This document shows positions 18,767 through 28,748 of a DNA stretch of 64,000 bases, piece after piece; position 1 is the stretch's first letter, and each line of letters opens with the position of its first letter. The stretch covers positions 113,522-177,521 of the forward strand of contig NZ_SMRO01000003.1 in the NCBI RefSeq assembly GCF_004359985.1, given 5' to 3'. Under the pieces are notes generated by a model. It worked only from the letters and a program-made list of their open reading frames with translations, was not told the DNA's origin and did not search any database. Position numbers and translations under genes: made by a program. Source of the stretch: Paraburkholderia flava. GTDB taxonomy: Bacteria; Pseudomonadota; Gammaproteobacteria; Burkholderiales; Burkholderiaceae.

Positions 18767-19549
18767 ATGTTCACCGTCACCTACGCCCAGCTGAACGCAT
18801 GGCTCACTGCGTTCCTGTGGCCGTTCGTGCGTATCCTCGCGCTGGTGGCGACCGCGCCCGCGTTCAGCGAGACGTCGGTGCCGGTGCGTGCGAAGGTCGG
18901 CATCGCGGCGTTCGTCACGCTGATCGTCGCGCCGACGCTGGCGCCGTTGCCGCAGGTCACGGTGTTTTCGTCGGCGGGCGTGTGGATCATCGTCAACCAG
19001 TTCCTGCTCGGCGCGGCGCTCGGCTTCACGATGCAGATCGTGTTCGCCGCGATCCAGGCGACCGGCGACATGATCGGCCTCGGCATGGGGCTCGGCTTCG
19101 CGACGTTCTTCGATCCGCAGGTCAACGGGTCGAACGTGGTCGTGTCGCGCTACATGAACACCATCGCGATGCTCGCGTTCATCGCGCTCGACGGTCACCT
19201 GCAGATGCTGACCGCGCTACTCACGACTTTTCAAACCGTGCCGATCTCGGCGAACCTGCTGGGACCGGCCGGCTGGCGGATGCTCGCGGGCTGGGGCACG
19301 ACCGTGTTCACGGCGGGGTTGCTGCTGTCGCTGCCGGTAGTCGCCGCGCTGCTGATCGCGAATCTCTCGCTCGGCATCCTGAATCGCGCGGCGCCGCAGA
19401 TCGGTGTGTTCCAGATCGGTTTTCCGCTGACGATCCTCGTCGGCATGCTGCTCCTGCAGTTGATGGCGCCCAATATGATTCCGTTTTTTGCGCGGCTGTT
19501 TGACAGCGGGATCGATGAGATGGGGCGGATTGCGTTGGGGCTCAGATAA
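18767..19549 (+). CDS. fliR: Flagellar export gate protein FliR
   Basis: 260 residues, mostly membrane helices. One FliR completes the FliP5-FliQ4-FliR1 gate. Seen: FLWPFVRILALVATAPAFSETSVP at the N-terminus, the conserved GLGMGLGFATFFDPQVNGS-like loop, and GILNRAAPQIGVFQIGFPLTI near residue 205. Last gene of fliLMNOPQR; a perfect hairpin follows 24 bp after the stop. Confidence 0.96.
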   Translation: MFTVTYAQLNAWLTAFLWPFVRILALVATAPAFSETSVPVRAKVGIAAFVTLIVAPTLAPLPQVTVFSSAGVWIIVNQFLLGAALGFTMQIVFAAIQATGDMIGLGMGLGFATFFDPQVNGSNVVVSRYMNTIAMLAFIALDGHLQMLTALLTTFQTVPISANLLGPAGWRMLAGWGTTVFTAGLLLSLPVVAALLIANLSLGILNRAAPQIGVFQIGFPLTILVGMLLLQLMAPNMIPFFARLFDSGIDEMGRIALGLR

Positions 19550-19573
19550 CGCAAATAACGCGAGACCCAATGC

Positions 19574-19601
19574 AACGCGGCCGCCCGAAGGCGGCCGCGT
19601 T
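19574..19601. terminator. Bidirectional hairpin between fliR and flgL
   Basis: A perfect 12-bp stem (AACGCGGCCGCC and its complement) with a CGAA tetraloop, placed between two converging operons. The T-tract is short (TT on each side), so it may rely on the very stable stem or act with Rho. Confidence 0.7.
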
Positions 19602-19624
19602 CATACGCTGTCGATACGTGCGGA

Positions 19625-20845
19625 TCAGTTCAGATAATTAAACAACGACAGATTCTGAATCTTCGCAAACCCTTCCTGCGCCGCCTGCAACGCGTTCTGT
19701 TCCATCGTGTACTGGCTGACGATGCTCGTCAGGTTGACCGTCGTCAGATCCAGGAGATTGCTTTGCGTCTGCAGCGAGTTGGTCTGCGTGACAGTCTGCA
19801 GTGCCGCGATTTCCTGCTCCCGGCCACCAACGGATGCCTGCACGGTCACGACGTTGTTACGCGTGTTCGTCAGCTTCGCCATGCCGGTCGTCAGCGCGTT
19901 GGCGAGCGTCGCGGTCGACGTCGTGCCGGTCACCGGCGTTTGCAACGCGGCAACCAGCTGATCGATCGTCGCGAACACGTCGGTGCCTGCCTGCGAGGCC
20001 GGCTGGACCGTGAACGAATCGCCTGCCGCCGGCGCGCCGGTGATCGCCACCGACTGACCGCCGCCCAGCGCGATCGCCGAGCCTGCGGCGAACGTCTGCG
20101 GCGGGCTGACGGTCGGCGGGGTCGTCGACTGGTCGGTCACGGTGTAGGTCGTGCCGCTCGAAAACGAAATCGAGAACGTGTGCGAGTTCGTCGCGCTCGC
20201 GGCATTCGTCGTGGTGACCGCGCCGATCACGCCGGTGCCGGTGTTCGACGTGCTGCCCGACGGAACCGAGCTGGTGCCGGCGGTCGCGACGCTCTGGAAC
20301 ACCGATGCGCCGTTGTCCGCCGTCGAGATGTTGCGCGTGTCCGACACCTGCACGGTGCGGTCGCCGCTGTCACCGGTGTAGATCACCGAGCCGCTCGCGT
20401 CCACGCTGTACGGCGCGGCCGTGGTCTGGAATCCGGAGAACAGGTAGTTGCCCTGCGAATCGGTCGAGTTCGCGAGCGTCATCAACTGGCTGCGCAGTCC
20501 CTGGAGCTGCGTCGCGATCGCGCTGCGGTCGGAGTTGCCGAGCGAGCCGTCGCCGGCATGCACGATCAGCGTGTTGATGTTGGTCAGCACGCTGCTCACG
20601 CTGCCGAGCGTCGAGTCCTCGGCCTGCAGCGACGACGCGGCCGTGGTCTGGTTGTCGGCGTACTGCGACAGCGTCGCGCCCTGCATGCTGAGCTGCACCG
20701 CCTGCGCGGCGCCGAGCGGATTGTCCGACGGCGTCGCGAGGCTCACGCCGCTCGACAGCTGCTGGTACAACTGCGCGAGTGCGCTCTGTTGATCGTTCAT
20801 CTGCTGAACGTTCATCGTGAAAAACTGCGTCGTCGAAATGCGCAT
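19625..20845 (-). CDS. flgL: Hook-filament junction protein FlgL
   Basis: 406 residues. FlgL (HAP3) joins hook to filament above FlgK. Seen: N-terminal MRISTTQFFTMNVQQMNDQQSALAQLYQQLSSG and C-terminal helices ending NALQAAQEGFAKIQNLSLFNYLN, the flagellin-type D0/D1 ends. The centre carries a Ser/Thr/Gly-rich insert with the motif GDSFTVQPASQ, also found in FlgK here. Exported without a signal peptide. Starts 11 bp after flgK and shares its sigma-28 promoter. Confidence 0.95.
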   Translation of the reverse strand: MRISTTQFFTMNVQQMNDQQSALAQLYQQLSSGVSLATPSDNPLGAAQAVQLSMQGATLSQYADNQTTAASSLQAEDSTLGSVSSVLTNINTLIVHAGDGSLGNSDRSAIATQLQGLRSQLMTLANSTDSQGNYLFSGFQTTAAPYSVDASGSVIYTGDSGDRTVQVSDTRNISTADNGASVFQSVATAGTSSVPSGSTSNTGTGVIGAVTTTNAASATNSHTFSISFSSGTTYTVTDQSTTPPTVSPPQTFAAGSAIALGGGQSVAITGAPAAGDSFTVQPASQAGTDVFATIDQLVAALQTPVTGTTSTATLANALTTGMAKLTNTRNNVVTVQASVGGREQEIAALQTVTQTNSLQTQSNLLDLTTVNLTSIVSQYTMEQNALQAAQEGFAKIQNLSLFNYLN

Positions 20846-20856
20846 GATTCAACGCC

Positions 20857-22881
20857 TCACTGGAAAATGCCGAGCAGCGTCTGGAACAGCGTCGACGCGG
20901 TCTGGATAACTTTGCTGTTCGCCTGATACAGCTGCTGGTACTGCAGCAGGTTCGCTGCTTCTTCGTTGGTATTGACGCCCGACACGGACTGCTGCGCGGA
21001 CGTGATCTGCGACACGAGCGAGGCCTGCGCCTTGTTCTGCGTCTGCACCTGGTTCGTCTGGTTACCGATCGTGTTCACGTAGTTCGCGTACGCGTCGGTG
21101 AGCGTGTTCGAGCCGCCGTTCAGCGCCTTCGCGGTGACGAGGTTCGACATCGTGAGCGCGTTGCGGCCGTCGTTGCCGCCGCCGGTGTTGCTGGCGATCG
21201 AGAACGTGTCGCCGTTGTTCGGCGTGCCGCTGATCGTCACCGTCACCGCATTCATCGAGCCGGCCGGCGCGGGCGTCGTCGCGCTGTTGATCGTCAGCGT
21301 CGCGCCGGTGGCCGGGTTGTATGGCACGGGCGTCGTGCCCGCCGCGTTGATCGTGATGCTGGTCGGCGGCGAACCGGCGATCGTCACCACCGAGTTCGGC
21401 GGGAAGCCGGTGAACTGCGCGGGCGTCGTCGTGTTGTCATAGGTCAGCGTCGTCGTGCCGGTCGGCAGCGAATAACCGGTGCCGACCGTGCCCTGCGTGA
21501 TCGATCCCGCGCCGCTGTTCGTGTTGCCCTTGCTCGCGAGCACCGGGCCCGCCGCCGCAATCGAGCCGCCGGTGCTGTCGGTAGACGCGAAGTTGTCGAG
21601 CGCGCCGCGCGTCGGCTGCACGGTGAACGAATCGCCGGCGTTCATCGTGCCGGTCACCGAGAACTGCAGATTGACCTTGTTCGTCGCGAGATTGGTGTTC
21701 AACGCGGCGAGGCTCGCTCCGGAGCCGACCACTGCAGACGTTTCGTTGTCGGTCAGCGTGTAGTTCGTGCCGTCGAACCCCAGCGTGTAGTCGCTCGTCG
21801 GCGGTTGCGCGGCGTTCGTCAGCGTCGCACCGAGCGTCGCGCCGCCGGTGTTCTTCTGGTTCGCGTAGATCGTCGGGTTGCCGACGCTGAACAGATTGCC
21901 GCCGGCATTGCCCGACAGATTGATACCGAGCGCGTTCTGTGCGTTCACCTGCGCGGCGAAGCTGGTCGCGATCGCACCGAGCTGCGCGGCGGCCGGATCG
22001 AGTGTCTGGCTGCGGAACTGCAGCAGGCCGCCGAGTGTGCCGCCCGAGACGCTGTCGTCCGACAGGGTCTGCGGTGCAGGTGCGGGCGTCGCGCCGGCGA
22101 GCCCGAGATAGGTCACCGATTGTTCGGTCGGGTCGCCCGGCGAGGTCGCCGTGCCGAGATTGAAGCTCTTGTCCGCGAGCACGAGCGGCTGGCCGTTGCT
22201 CATGAACAGGCTCTCGCTGCTGCCGTTCTGCACGACCTGCACGCCGACGAGCTGGGACAGGTTCGACACCGCGAGATCGCGCTGGTCGAGCAACTGGTTT
22301 GGCGGCTGGCCGGAGGCGCTCGCGGTCGTGATCTGCGCATTCAATTGTGCGATCTGCGCGGTGTAGCTGTTGACCTGCGACACGGTGCTCGACAGCTGCG
22401 TGTTGACGCTCGCGCGCAGCTGGTCGTATTGCTGGCCGGCTGCGTTGATCTGGTTTGCGAGCGTCTGCGCGTTGCTGGCTGCGGTCTGCCGCGCAGCCTG
22501 ATCGGCGGGACTGTTCGCGACGCCCTGCAGGCCGGTGAAGTAACTCGTGATCGCGGTCGAGATGCCGGCGGTCGGGCTACCGACCAGGTTGTTCAGCTGT
22601 GCGATCAGCGTGTAGTACGTATTGAGCGAGCCGCCCGTCGACTGCGCGCTGTTCAGCTGGGCCGTCAGATACTGGCTGTACTGGCGCTGCACGGTCGTCG
22701 TCGTCACGCCGCCCGGCATATAGCCGGAGCCGGTGTACTGACCGCTCGCTTCCGAGTACACGGGACGTTCGACCGAATAACCGGGCGTCGTCGCGTTGCT
22801 GATGTTCTGTCCCGTCGTCGACAGTCCCCATTGCGCGGCGTTGAGCCCGCTGAGGCCGATGTTAAAGAGGTTGCTGGACAT
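20857..22881 (-). CDS. flgK: Hook-filament junction protein FlgK
   Basis: 674 residues. FlgK (HAP1) is the first junction protein on the hook. Seen: the rod/hook N-terminal signature NIGLSGLNAAQWGLSTTGQNISNATTPGYSVERP, a large variable domain with Thr/Gly-rich beta repeats including two GDTFSIASN/GDSFTVQPT segments, and the C-terminal VSGVNTNEEAANLLQYQQLYQANSKVIQTASTLFQTLLGIF. Longer than the enteric protein (547) by its middle insert. Starts a late unit flgK-flgL. Confidence 0.96.
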   Translation of the reverse strand: MSSNLFNIGLSGLNAAQWGLSTTGQNISNATTPGYSVERPVYSEASGQYTGSGYMPGGVTTTTVQRQYSQYLTAQLNSAQSTGGSLNTYYTLIAQLNNLVGSPTAGISTAITSYFTGLQGVANSPADQAARQTAASNAQTLANQINAAGQQYDQLRASVNTQLSSTVSQVNSYTAQIAQLNAQITTASASGQPPNQLLDQRDLAVSNLSQLVGVQVVQNGSSESLFMSNGQPLVLADKSFNLGTATSPGDPTEQSVTYLGLAGATPAPAPQTLSDDSVSGGTLGGLLQFRSQTLDPAAAQLGAIATSFAAQVNAQNALGINLSGNAGGNLFSVGNPTIYANQKNTGGATLGATLTNAAQPPTSDYTLGFDGTNYTLTDNETSAVVGSGASLAALNTNLATNKVNLQFSVTGTMNAGDSFTVQPTRGALDNFASTDSTGGSIAAAGPVLASKGNTNSGAGSITQGTVGTGYSLPTGTTTLTYDNTTTPAQFTGFPPNSVVTIAGSPPTSITINAAGTTPVPYNPATGATLTINSATTPAPAGSMNAVTVTISGTPNNGDTFSIASNTGGGNDGRNALTMSNLVTAKALNGGSNTLTDAYANYVNTIGNQTNQVQTQNKAQASLVSQITSAQQSVSGVNTNEEAANLLQYQQLYQANSKVIQTASTLFQTLLGIFQ

Positions 22882-22949
22882 GCGTCATCCTGGAATGGGA
22901 ATGGCGAGCGTCGGAAGCAGCAGCCCGGCGCGTTGCGTGAACTTTCTGT

Positions 22950-22976
22950 ATATCGGCGCGGCGGCGGGAAAATTGA
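22950..22976 (-). promoter_or_regulatory. Sigma-28 promoter of flgKL
   Basis: On the minus strand TCAATTTT, an 11-bp spacer and GCCGATAT (13 of 16 consensus positions). Start of transcription near 22,943, about 60 bp before flgK. The -35 element abuts the hairpin that ends ycgR. Confidence 0.65.
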
Positions 22977-22978
22977 GG

Positions 22979-23001
22979 GCCGGCGCGGCTTGCGCGCCGG
23001 C
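22979..23001 (-). terminator. Terminator of ycgR
   Basis: Perfect 9-bp stem GCCGGCGCG with a 5-nt loop, 7 bp past the ycgR stop; read on the minus strand it is followed by CCTCAATTTT. It should separate ycgR transcripts from flgKL, whose promoter starts immediately after it. Confidence 0.6.
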
Positions 23002-23007
23002 ATCGCG

Positions 23008-23814
23008 CTATGCGCGTACGAGCGACCGGCGCTTCATTTCGAGCTGCGTGATGAGTCGTTGCAGCGTGTTTTCTGCACTGCCCGGCAGCGCGAGAAAGCG
23101 CAGTCCGAGCTGATGGCGCTGCATGCCGTTCGGCAAGGCGACCGCGCGGTGCGACACCAGTTGCAGATCGAGCGACAGCGTGCCGAGCGAACCCAGGCTC
23201 AACTCGACGTCGGGCAGCGTGACGCCCAGCGGCAGTTCGGCCGCGCGGGTGTCGGTCGTGCGCACGCCCACGCCGCCGAGCGACAGGTCGTGCACTTCGA
23301 AGCGGAACGTGTCGCCGTCCGGCAGACAGCCACGGCAGACATACGGATCGAGCACCGGCGCATCGACGCGGAAATACTCGCGACGCTGCACGTGATAGAG
23401 CACGTCCGGGAAGTCGGCTTCGAATGCGGGTAGTCCTTCGAAATTGCGCTCGCGCGGCGCGGGCGTCGAGAACTCGATACGCACGCCTTCCGGCGCTGCG
23501 CGGAACTGACAGCGCGGCGCGGCGAGCAACGTGTGGTTCGCATCCTGCAGCGCGCCCCAGTCGAACGTGAAGGTGCGGCTGCGCACGTCGACTTCGAGAA
23601 TCCGCGTGACCAGCTGGCCGCCCTTGTACTGCACCGTCAGGAAGTCGCCGCGATTCACGAGATTGCGCAGCTGCACGCCGATCTCCAGCGGATTGCGCCG
23701 GCCGAAATCGCGATCGTCGTGTTCGAGCGGGGCGTCCGGTGGGCTGATGGCTTCGTTCTGGCCGGTCGACTGGGTAGTATCCATGGGCTTGCCGGTGTGC
23801 GTGGTCATGCGCAC
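23008..23814 (-). CDS. ycgR: Flagellar brake protein YcgR (PilZ, c-di-GMP)
   Basis: Up to 268 residues. YcgR binds cyclic di-GMP through its PilZ domain and then slows the motor at the rotor-stator interface. Seen: N-terminal YcgR_N domain (NPLEIGVQLRNLVNRGDFLTVQYKGG), then the PilZ signature QRREYFRV (RxxxR) near residue 148 and DLSLGGVG (DxSxxG) near residue 180. Starts at 23814 (GTG), 23808 or 23784 (ATG) are possible and none has a strong ribosome site; I list the longest. It has its own sigma-28 promoter and lies between flgJ and flgK. Confidence 0.93.
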   Translation of the reverse strand: MRMTTHTGKPMDTTQSTGQNEAISPPDAPLEHDDRDFGRRNPLEIGVQLRNLVNRGDFLTVQYKGGQLVTRILEVDVRSRTFTFDWGALQDANHTLLAAPRCQFRAAPEGVRIEFSTPAPRERNFEGLPAFEADFPDVLYHVQRREYFRVDAPVLDPYVCRGCLPDGDTFRFEVHDLSLGGVGVRTTDTRAAELPLGVTLPDVELSLGSLGTLSLDLQLVSHRAVALPNGMQRHQLGLRFLALPGSAENTLQRLITQLEMKRRSLVRA

Positions 23815-23904
23815 GCGCAGCCATGCCTCTGAATTCCCGGACAGGCTGCCGCGCGCGTTCGGCCGGAATGGCAGCGAAGCCTTCCGGTCGTCGGGTCTTC
23901 CTGA

Positions 23905-23931
23905 TTAGCGGCAGCGGGCAGCGAAAGTTTA
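23905..23931 (-). promoter_or_regulatory. Sigma-28 promoter of ycgR
   Basis: On the minus strand TAAACTTT, an 11-bp spacer and GCCGCTAA, 14 of 16 consensus positions at exact spacing. It lies in the 358-bp gap between flgJ and ycgR (23815-24172), in which I see no gene. It places the c-di-GMP brake in the late flagellar class. Confidence 0.75.
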
Positions 23932-24172
23932 GGGGATTCTCGCTAAATATTTCATACCATTTGGGCGGCAAGGCGCCTGCCGGCCGGGGGCAACGCGTGC
24001 GACAGGTTCGAGCGATGCGGTTAGGCCGACCGTCACGGGGACGGCCGGCGGTCCCGTCTTGTACAGCGACATGGCCCCGTCGCATTCCTGCCTCGTTCAG
24101 CTTTCCTCGTATGGACTGCATCGCGAACCCCGCTTCGGTGTCGTGTCGACACCGCCCTTCGTGGCCCATCCT

Positions 24173-25102
24173 TCAGGCCATTTTCTGCATGATCGAAATC
24201 AGCTTCTTCGCGTAGTGCGGATCGGTCGCGTAGCCCGCGCGCTGCATGCCGTGCGCGAAACCGGCGACGTCGTGCGACGAATTGAGCACCTGCGCGTAAC
24301 GCGGATTCGCCTTCAGCATGCTCGCGTAATCGGTCATCGCGGCTTCGTACGAGTCGTACGCGCGGAACTTCTCGACGACGCGCTGCGGCTTGCCGTTCAC
24401 GTACTCGGTCGTCAGCGTGGACACGGTCTTGCCGGTCCAGTCTTTGGTCGCCTTGATGCCGAACACGTTGTGGCTCGACGAGCCGTCGGTCTTCTTGATC
24501 TCACTCTTGCCCCAGCCCGATTCGAGCGCGGCCTGGCCAATGATGAAGCGCGCCGGAATGCCGGTCGCCGCGCTCGCGGCCTGCGCCGGTGCGGCGAGCT
24601 TGTCGACGAACGCATCGACCTTCTGCGACGTGCCGTCGCCACGCAGCGGCGGCGTCAATGCGCTGTTCGCCGAGTAGCCCTTGCCCGATGCGAGCGCGCC
24701 GTTCGCGGCGTTGTTGCCGTACGCCTTCGCGAGCGCGTTCAGCGCGGCGTTGTTACCCGAGTCCGCGTCGCCGCCCTGACCGGAATTGCGCATCAACTGC
24801 TTCAGCATCGCGTCCGCGACGCCAATCCCCTTCGACGACATCTGCTGCGACAGCTGCTGGTCGAGCATCGACGTGAACGTCGCGCTGTCGTGCGAATCGA
24901 ACGGGCCGTCGGACGGCGTCGCTTCACGCATGCTCTTCAGCATCATCTGCGTGAACACCGCGTCGAACTGCTGCGCGGCCATCTTCATACCGGCCTGCGG
25001 CGATGCCTTGGCCTGCTCACGCAGCGCGTCGAAACCCTGCACGTCGAGCGCGAAGCGCTGCGTCAGGTCGTTGGCGGTGCGGGAAGGATCCGAGTTGTTC
25101 AT
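24173..25102 (-). CDS. flgJ: Rod cap and peptidoglycan hydrolase FlgJ
   Basis: 309 residues, dual-domain FlgJ. The N-terminal rod-capping domain contains AAQQFDAVFTQMMLKSMREATPSDG; the C-terminal glucosaminidase/muramidase domain runs from about residue 150 (FIIGQAALESGWGKSEI with the likely catalytic Glu, then HNVFGIKATKDWTGKTV and FRAYDSYEAAMTDYASML). It digests peptidoglycan so that the rod can pass. Last gene of the flgB-flgJ unit. Confidence 0.96.
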   Translation of the reverse strand: MNNSDPSRTANDLTQRFALDVQGFDALREQAKASPQAGMKMAAQQFDAVFTQMMLKSMREATPSDGPFDSHDSATFTSMLDQQLSQQMSSKGIGVADAMLKQLMRNSGQGGDADSGNNAALNALAKAYGNNAANGALASGKGYSANSALTPPLRGDGTSQKVDAFVDKLAAPAQAASAATGIPARFIIGQAALESGWGKSEIKKTDGSSSHNVFGIKATKDWTGKTVSTLTTEYVNGKPQRVVEKFRAYDSYEAAMTDYASMLKANPRYAQVLNSSHDVAGFAHGMQRAGYATDPHYAKKLISIMQKMA

Positions 25103-25113
25103 CGTCGTCTTCC

Positions 25114-26286
25114 TTAGATGATTTCAAGGTCGGCGCGCAGCGCGCCCGCTGCTTTCATCGCCTGCAGTATCGACATCAGATCCGCAGGCGTGGCACCCAG
25201 TGCGTTGAGCGCCTTCACCACTTCGGCGAGATTCGCGCCGGCGGACAGCAGTTTCACTGCGCCGTTGTCCTGCTTCAACTGAATCTGCGACTGCTGCGCG
25301 ACCACGGTCTGACCGTTCGAGAATGCGCCCGGCTGGCTCACCACCGGCGTCGTGTTGATCACGACCGACAGATTGCCGTGCGCGACCGCGCAGCTTTGCA
25401 GCGTCACCATCTGGTTCATCACGATCGAGCCGGTGCGCGCGTTCAGGATCACCTTCGCAGCGGCCAGCGCGGGCCGCACGTCGAGGTTCTGCAACTGCGC
25501 CATGAACGCGACCTGCTGTTCGCTGCCGGCCGGCGCGCGCAGCTGGATCGTGCGGCCGTCGAGCGCGGTCGCCGTACCGCTACCGAACGCGTTGTTCACC
25601 GCCGCGACGATGCGCTGCGTGGTGTCGTAGTCCATGTCGTTCAGTTCGAGCTGCATCATGCCGCCCTGCGACACTGCGCTCTGCACCGCGCGCTCGACGA
25701 TCGCTCCGCCCGTGATACGCCCTGCCGCGAGCTGGTTCACCTGCACGCGGCTACCGTTCGCACCGGCACCCGCACCGCCGACCGCAAGGTTGCCCTGGCC
25801 GAGCGCGTAGACCTGACCATCGGCGCCCTTTAAGGGCGTGAGCAGCAGCGTGCCGCCGCGCAGGCTCTTTGCATTGCCGAGCGACGACACGGTCACGTCG
25901 ATTGCTTCGCCGGGTCGCGCGAACGGCGGCAGCGTCGCGGTGACCATCACGGCGGCGACGTTCTTCAGCTGGATCGTCGACAGCGACGACGTGCCCGAAT
26001 TGCTGCCGCCCGCCGACTGGTTGTTGATCGAGATGCCGAGGTTCGCGAGCATGTTCGCGAGCGTCTGCGTCGTGAACGGTGTTTGCGTGGTCTGGTCGCC
26101 GGTGCCGTCGAGGCCGACGACGAGGCCGTAGCCGATCAGCGGGTTGTCGCGCACGCCCTGGATCGACACGAGATCCTTGAGGCGCTCGGCGTGTGCGGCG
26201 GGCGCGACCGCGCCGGCCAGCGCGAGGCCCACGCAGACAAATCCGAGCGAGCGATGCAGCGATGAGAAAAGACGAGCGAAGTTCAT
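25114..26286 (-). CDS. flgI: Flagellar P-ring protein FlgI
   Basis: 390 residues. Periplasmic P-ring subunit, a bushing around the rod. Seen: signal sequence ([20 protein letters not shown], cut near residue 31), then the FlgI hallmarks [32 protein letters not shown] and [20 protein letters not shown], and the C-terminal [30 protein letters not shown] at 26286 starts the natural signal peptide. 2 bp after flgH. Confidence 0.97.
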   Translation of the reverse strand: MNFARLFSSLHRSLGFVCVGLALAGAVAPAAHAERLKDLVSIQGVRDNPLIGYGLVVGLDGTGDQTTQTPFTTQTLANMLANLGISINNQSAGGSNSGTSSLSTIQLKNVAAVMVTATLPPFARPGEAIDVTVSSLGNAKSLRGGTLLLTPLKGADGQVYALGQGNLAVGGAGAGANGSRVQVNQLAAGRITGGAIVERAVQSAVSQGGMMQLELNDMDYDTTQRIVAAVNNAFGSGTATALDGRTIQLRAPAGSEQQVAFMAQLQNLDVRPALAAAKVILNARTGSIVMNQMVTLQSCAVAHGNLSVVINTTPVVSQPGAFSNGQTVVAQQSQIQLKQDNGAVKLLSAGANLAEVVKALNALGATPADLMSILQAMKAAGALRADLEII

Positions 26287-26288
26287 GA

Positions 26289-27014
26289 TTACCACGGCGC
26301 CACGTTAAGGAAGAAACGCTGCAGCCAGCCCATGCTTTGCGCTTCGTTGATGTAGCCCTTCGCCGAGTATTCGATCTTCGCGTCCGCGACCTGCGTCGAG
26401 AACACCGCGTTCAGTCCGGAGATCGTGTTCGGATTGACCACGCCCGAGAAGCGGACGAATTCGTTGCCCTGGTTGATCAGCATCTGCTTCTCGCCGCTCA
26501 CGGCGAGATTGCCGTTCGGCAGCACGTTGGTCACCGTGACGGTGATCGTGCCGTTGAACGTGTTCGACGCGTTCGCGCCGCCTGCCGCGTTGAACGTGTT
26601 GTCGCCCTTCGCCGCGAGGTTCGCCTTGCCGAACAGTCCACCGAGGAAGCCTGCGGTCGGCACGCTGAAATCGGTTGCGGTCGTGCGGTTGGTATTCGCA
26701 CCCGACGACTTCGTCGCGTTGATGTTCTCCTGGATCACGATCGTCAGGATGTCGCCGATGTTGCGCGGGCGCTGGTCTTCGAACAGCGGCCGGCCGGCGT
26801 AGCCCGGGTTGTAGATCGAACCCGGCGTCTGCGCCTGCGGCGGCACCGGCGGATAGGCCGTCATCGGCTGCTGGGTGATCGGCTGCTTCGGCACGAGCGC
26901 GCAGCCGCCGAACGTCATGACGACGAGTCCGGCCGCGACGAGCCGCGTCGCCGCCCCGAGGCCGAAAGCCCCGGAACGTGCTACCTGGCGCGAAGTACGG
27001 ATGAAGTGCGACAT
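26289..27014 (-). CDS. flgH: Flagellar L-ring lipoprotein FlgH
   Basis: 241 residues. Outer-membrane L-ring subunit. Seen: lipoprotein signal with the lipobox FGGC near residue 37, then [41 protein letters not shown] and the C-terminal [39 protein letters not shown]. The long N-region before the lipobox is unusual but starts at a clear ATG. Followed 2 bp later by flgI. Confidence 0.97.
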   Translation of the reverse strand: MSHFIRTSRQVARSGAFGLGAATRLVAAGLVVMTFGGCALVPKQPITQQPMTAYPPVPPQAQTPGSIYNPGYAGRPLFEDQRPRNIGDILTIVIQENINATKSSGANTNRTTATDFSVPTAGFLGGLFGKANLAAKGDNTFNAAGGANASNTFNGTITVTVTNVLPNGNLAVSGEKQMLINQGNEFVRFSGVVNPNTISGLNAVFSTQVADAKIEYSAKGYINEAQSMGWLQRFFLNVAPW

Positions 27015-27058
27015 CTTGATTACCTTGCGGATATTCCCCGACTGCTCTCGTGCCGTTT

Positions 27059-27847
27059 TTATACTGGCATCTGGCTGAGCGTCTGCAGCATCTGGTCGGA
27101 CGTGGTCACGGCCTTGCTGTTGATTTCGTACGCGCGCTGCGTCTGGATCATGTTCACCAGTTCCTGCACGACGTTGACGTTCGATCCTTCTACGTATCCC
27201 TGATTCAGCGAACCCGCGCCGTTCAGTCCCGGCTGCGTGACGTTCGGCGTGCCCGACGACGACGTCTCCGCGAACAGGTTTTCGCCCTTCGCGTCGAGGC
27301 CCACCGGGTTGATGAACGTGACGAGCTGGATCGCGCCGATCTGCACGCTGTTGCTCGACCCGGCCTGCGTCACCGACACCGTGCCGTCGCTGCCGATCGT
27401 CAGACCCGTCGCGTTCTGCGGGATCGTGATCGCCGGGATCACCTGATAACCGCTCGACGTGACGAGCTGCCCCTGCTGGTTGGTCTGGAACGAACCGTCG
27501 CGTGTGTACGCGAGCGTGCCGTCGGGCATCTGCACCTGGAAGAAGCCCTGCCCGTTGATCGCCACGTCCTTCGAGTTGCCGGTCTGCGACAGCGCGCCCT
27601 GCGTGTACAGACGTTCGGTCGCGATCTGCTGCACGCCGGTGCCGAGCTGGATGCCGGACGGCAGTTCGGTCTGCTGCGTCGAGTTCGCGCCCGGTTGCCG
27701 CACGGTCTGATACAGCAGATCCTCGAACACGGCGCGCGAACCCTTGAAGCCGTTCGTGCTGACGTTCGCGAGGTTGTTCGAGATCACGTCCATCTGCGCC
27801 TGCTGCGCGTTCATGCCGGTGGCGGCGATATACAGTGAGCGGTTCAC
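27059..27847 (-). CDS. flgG: Distal rod protein FlgG
   Basis: 262 residues, standard length. FlgG builds the distal rod. Seen: N-terminal [51 protein letters not shown] and C-terminal [40 protein letters not shown]. It starts with GTG at 27847 preceded by GGAGAAACACC. Confidence 0.97.
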   Translation of the reverse strand: MNRSLYIAATGMNAQQAQMDVISNNLANVSTNGFKGSRAVFEDLLYQTVRQPGANSTQQTELPSGIQLGTGVQQIATERLYTQGALSQTGNSKDVAINGQGFFQVQMPDGTLAYTRDGSFQTNQQGQLVTSSGYQVIPAITIPQNATGLTIGSDGTVSVTQAGSSNSVQIGAIQLVTFINPVGLDAKGENLFAETSSSGTPNVTQPGLNGAGSLNQGYVEGSNVNVVQELVNMIQTQRAYEINSKAVTTSDQMLQTLSQMPV

Positions 27848-27966
27848 GGTGTTTCTCCTGGCTGGGCCTGGGTACTGAGTAAGTCTGGGTGAATCCGGTG
27901 GAGCGATGCTCGTGCGCCGCGCCGCCGTTCGTTCTTTATTCGTTGCTGCGTTGCTGCGTTACTTCA

Positions 27967-28725
27967 TCAGCTGAAGTTGAGCAGCTGGTTCGCGGCCTGC
28001 TCGTTCGTATCGGCGGATTCGAGCAGCTTCGTCTGCATCTGGAACTGGCGTGCGTTGGTGATCATCGAGACCATCGCCGCAACCGGGTTCACGTTGCTGC
28101 CTTCGAGCGATTCCGGCGCGAGCACGACGTTCGGATCCGCGTCCGCCGGATTGCCGTCGACCGTGTGAAAGAGACCGTCGTCGCCCCGTTGCAATGCGGA
28201 CGGATCGGGGTTCACGAGCTTCAACTGATCGACGACGGCGATTGCAGTCGGCGGGTCGCCCGGCACCAGCGCGGACACCGTACCGTCCTTGCCGATCGTC
28301 ACTTCCGCGCCCGGCGGCACCGACAGCGGGCCACCGTTGCCGATCACCGGCAGGTTCGAAGCGTTGACGAGCTGGCCGTTCTGGTCGACGTGCAGGTTGC
28401 CGGCGCGCGTGTACGCCTCGTTGCCGTCGGCGGTCTGCACGGCCAGCCAGCCCGGACCCTGCACCGCGACGTCGAGCGGATTGCCCGTGCGTTGCAGCGG
28501 ACCCGGCGTGTAGTCCGCGCCCGGCGTCGACGCGAGCACGAACGTACGGGTCGTGTCCGTGCCGCCCTGCGTGCCGTCGCCGAAGTTCATCGGCACGGCG
28601 CGAAAGGTGGCCAGCTGCGCGCGGAAACCCGTCGTCGATGCGTTCGCGAGGTTGTTCGCGACCACGGCCTGCTGTTCGAGTGCCTGCGTGGCACCCGTCA
28701 TCGCGGTATAGATCAGGCGGTCCAT
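27967..28725 (-). CDS. flgF: Proximal rod protein FlgF
   Basis: 252 residues. Seen: MDRLIYTAMTGATQALEQQAVVANNLANASTTGFRAQL at the N-terminus and LEGSNVNPVAAMVSMITNARQFQMQTKLL at the C-terminus, the rod-family ends. A 23-bp gap separates it from flgE. A long in-frame open frame runs upstream through flgE in another phase, but only the ATG at 28725 gives the rod N-terminus. Confidence 0.96.
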   Translation of the reverse strand: MDRLIYTAMTGATQALEQQAVVANNLANASTTGFRAQLATFRAVPMNFGDGTQGGTDTTRTFVLASTPGADYTPGPLQRTGNPLDVAVQGPGWLAVQTADGNEAYTRAGNLHVDQNGQLVNASNLPVIGNGGPLSVPPGAEVTIGKDGTVSALVPGDPPTAIAVVDQLKLVNPDPSALQRGDDGLFHTVDGNPADADPNVVLAPESLEGSNVNPVAAMVSMITNARQFQMQTKLLESADTNEQAANQLLNFS

Positions 28726-28748
28726 GATGTGCTCGGTCGGTCCGGCGC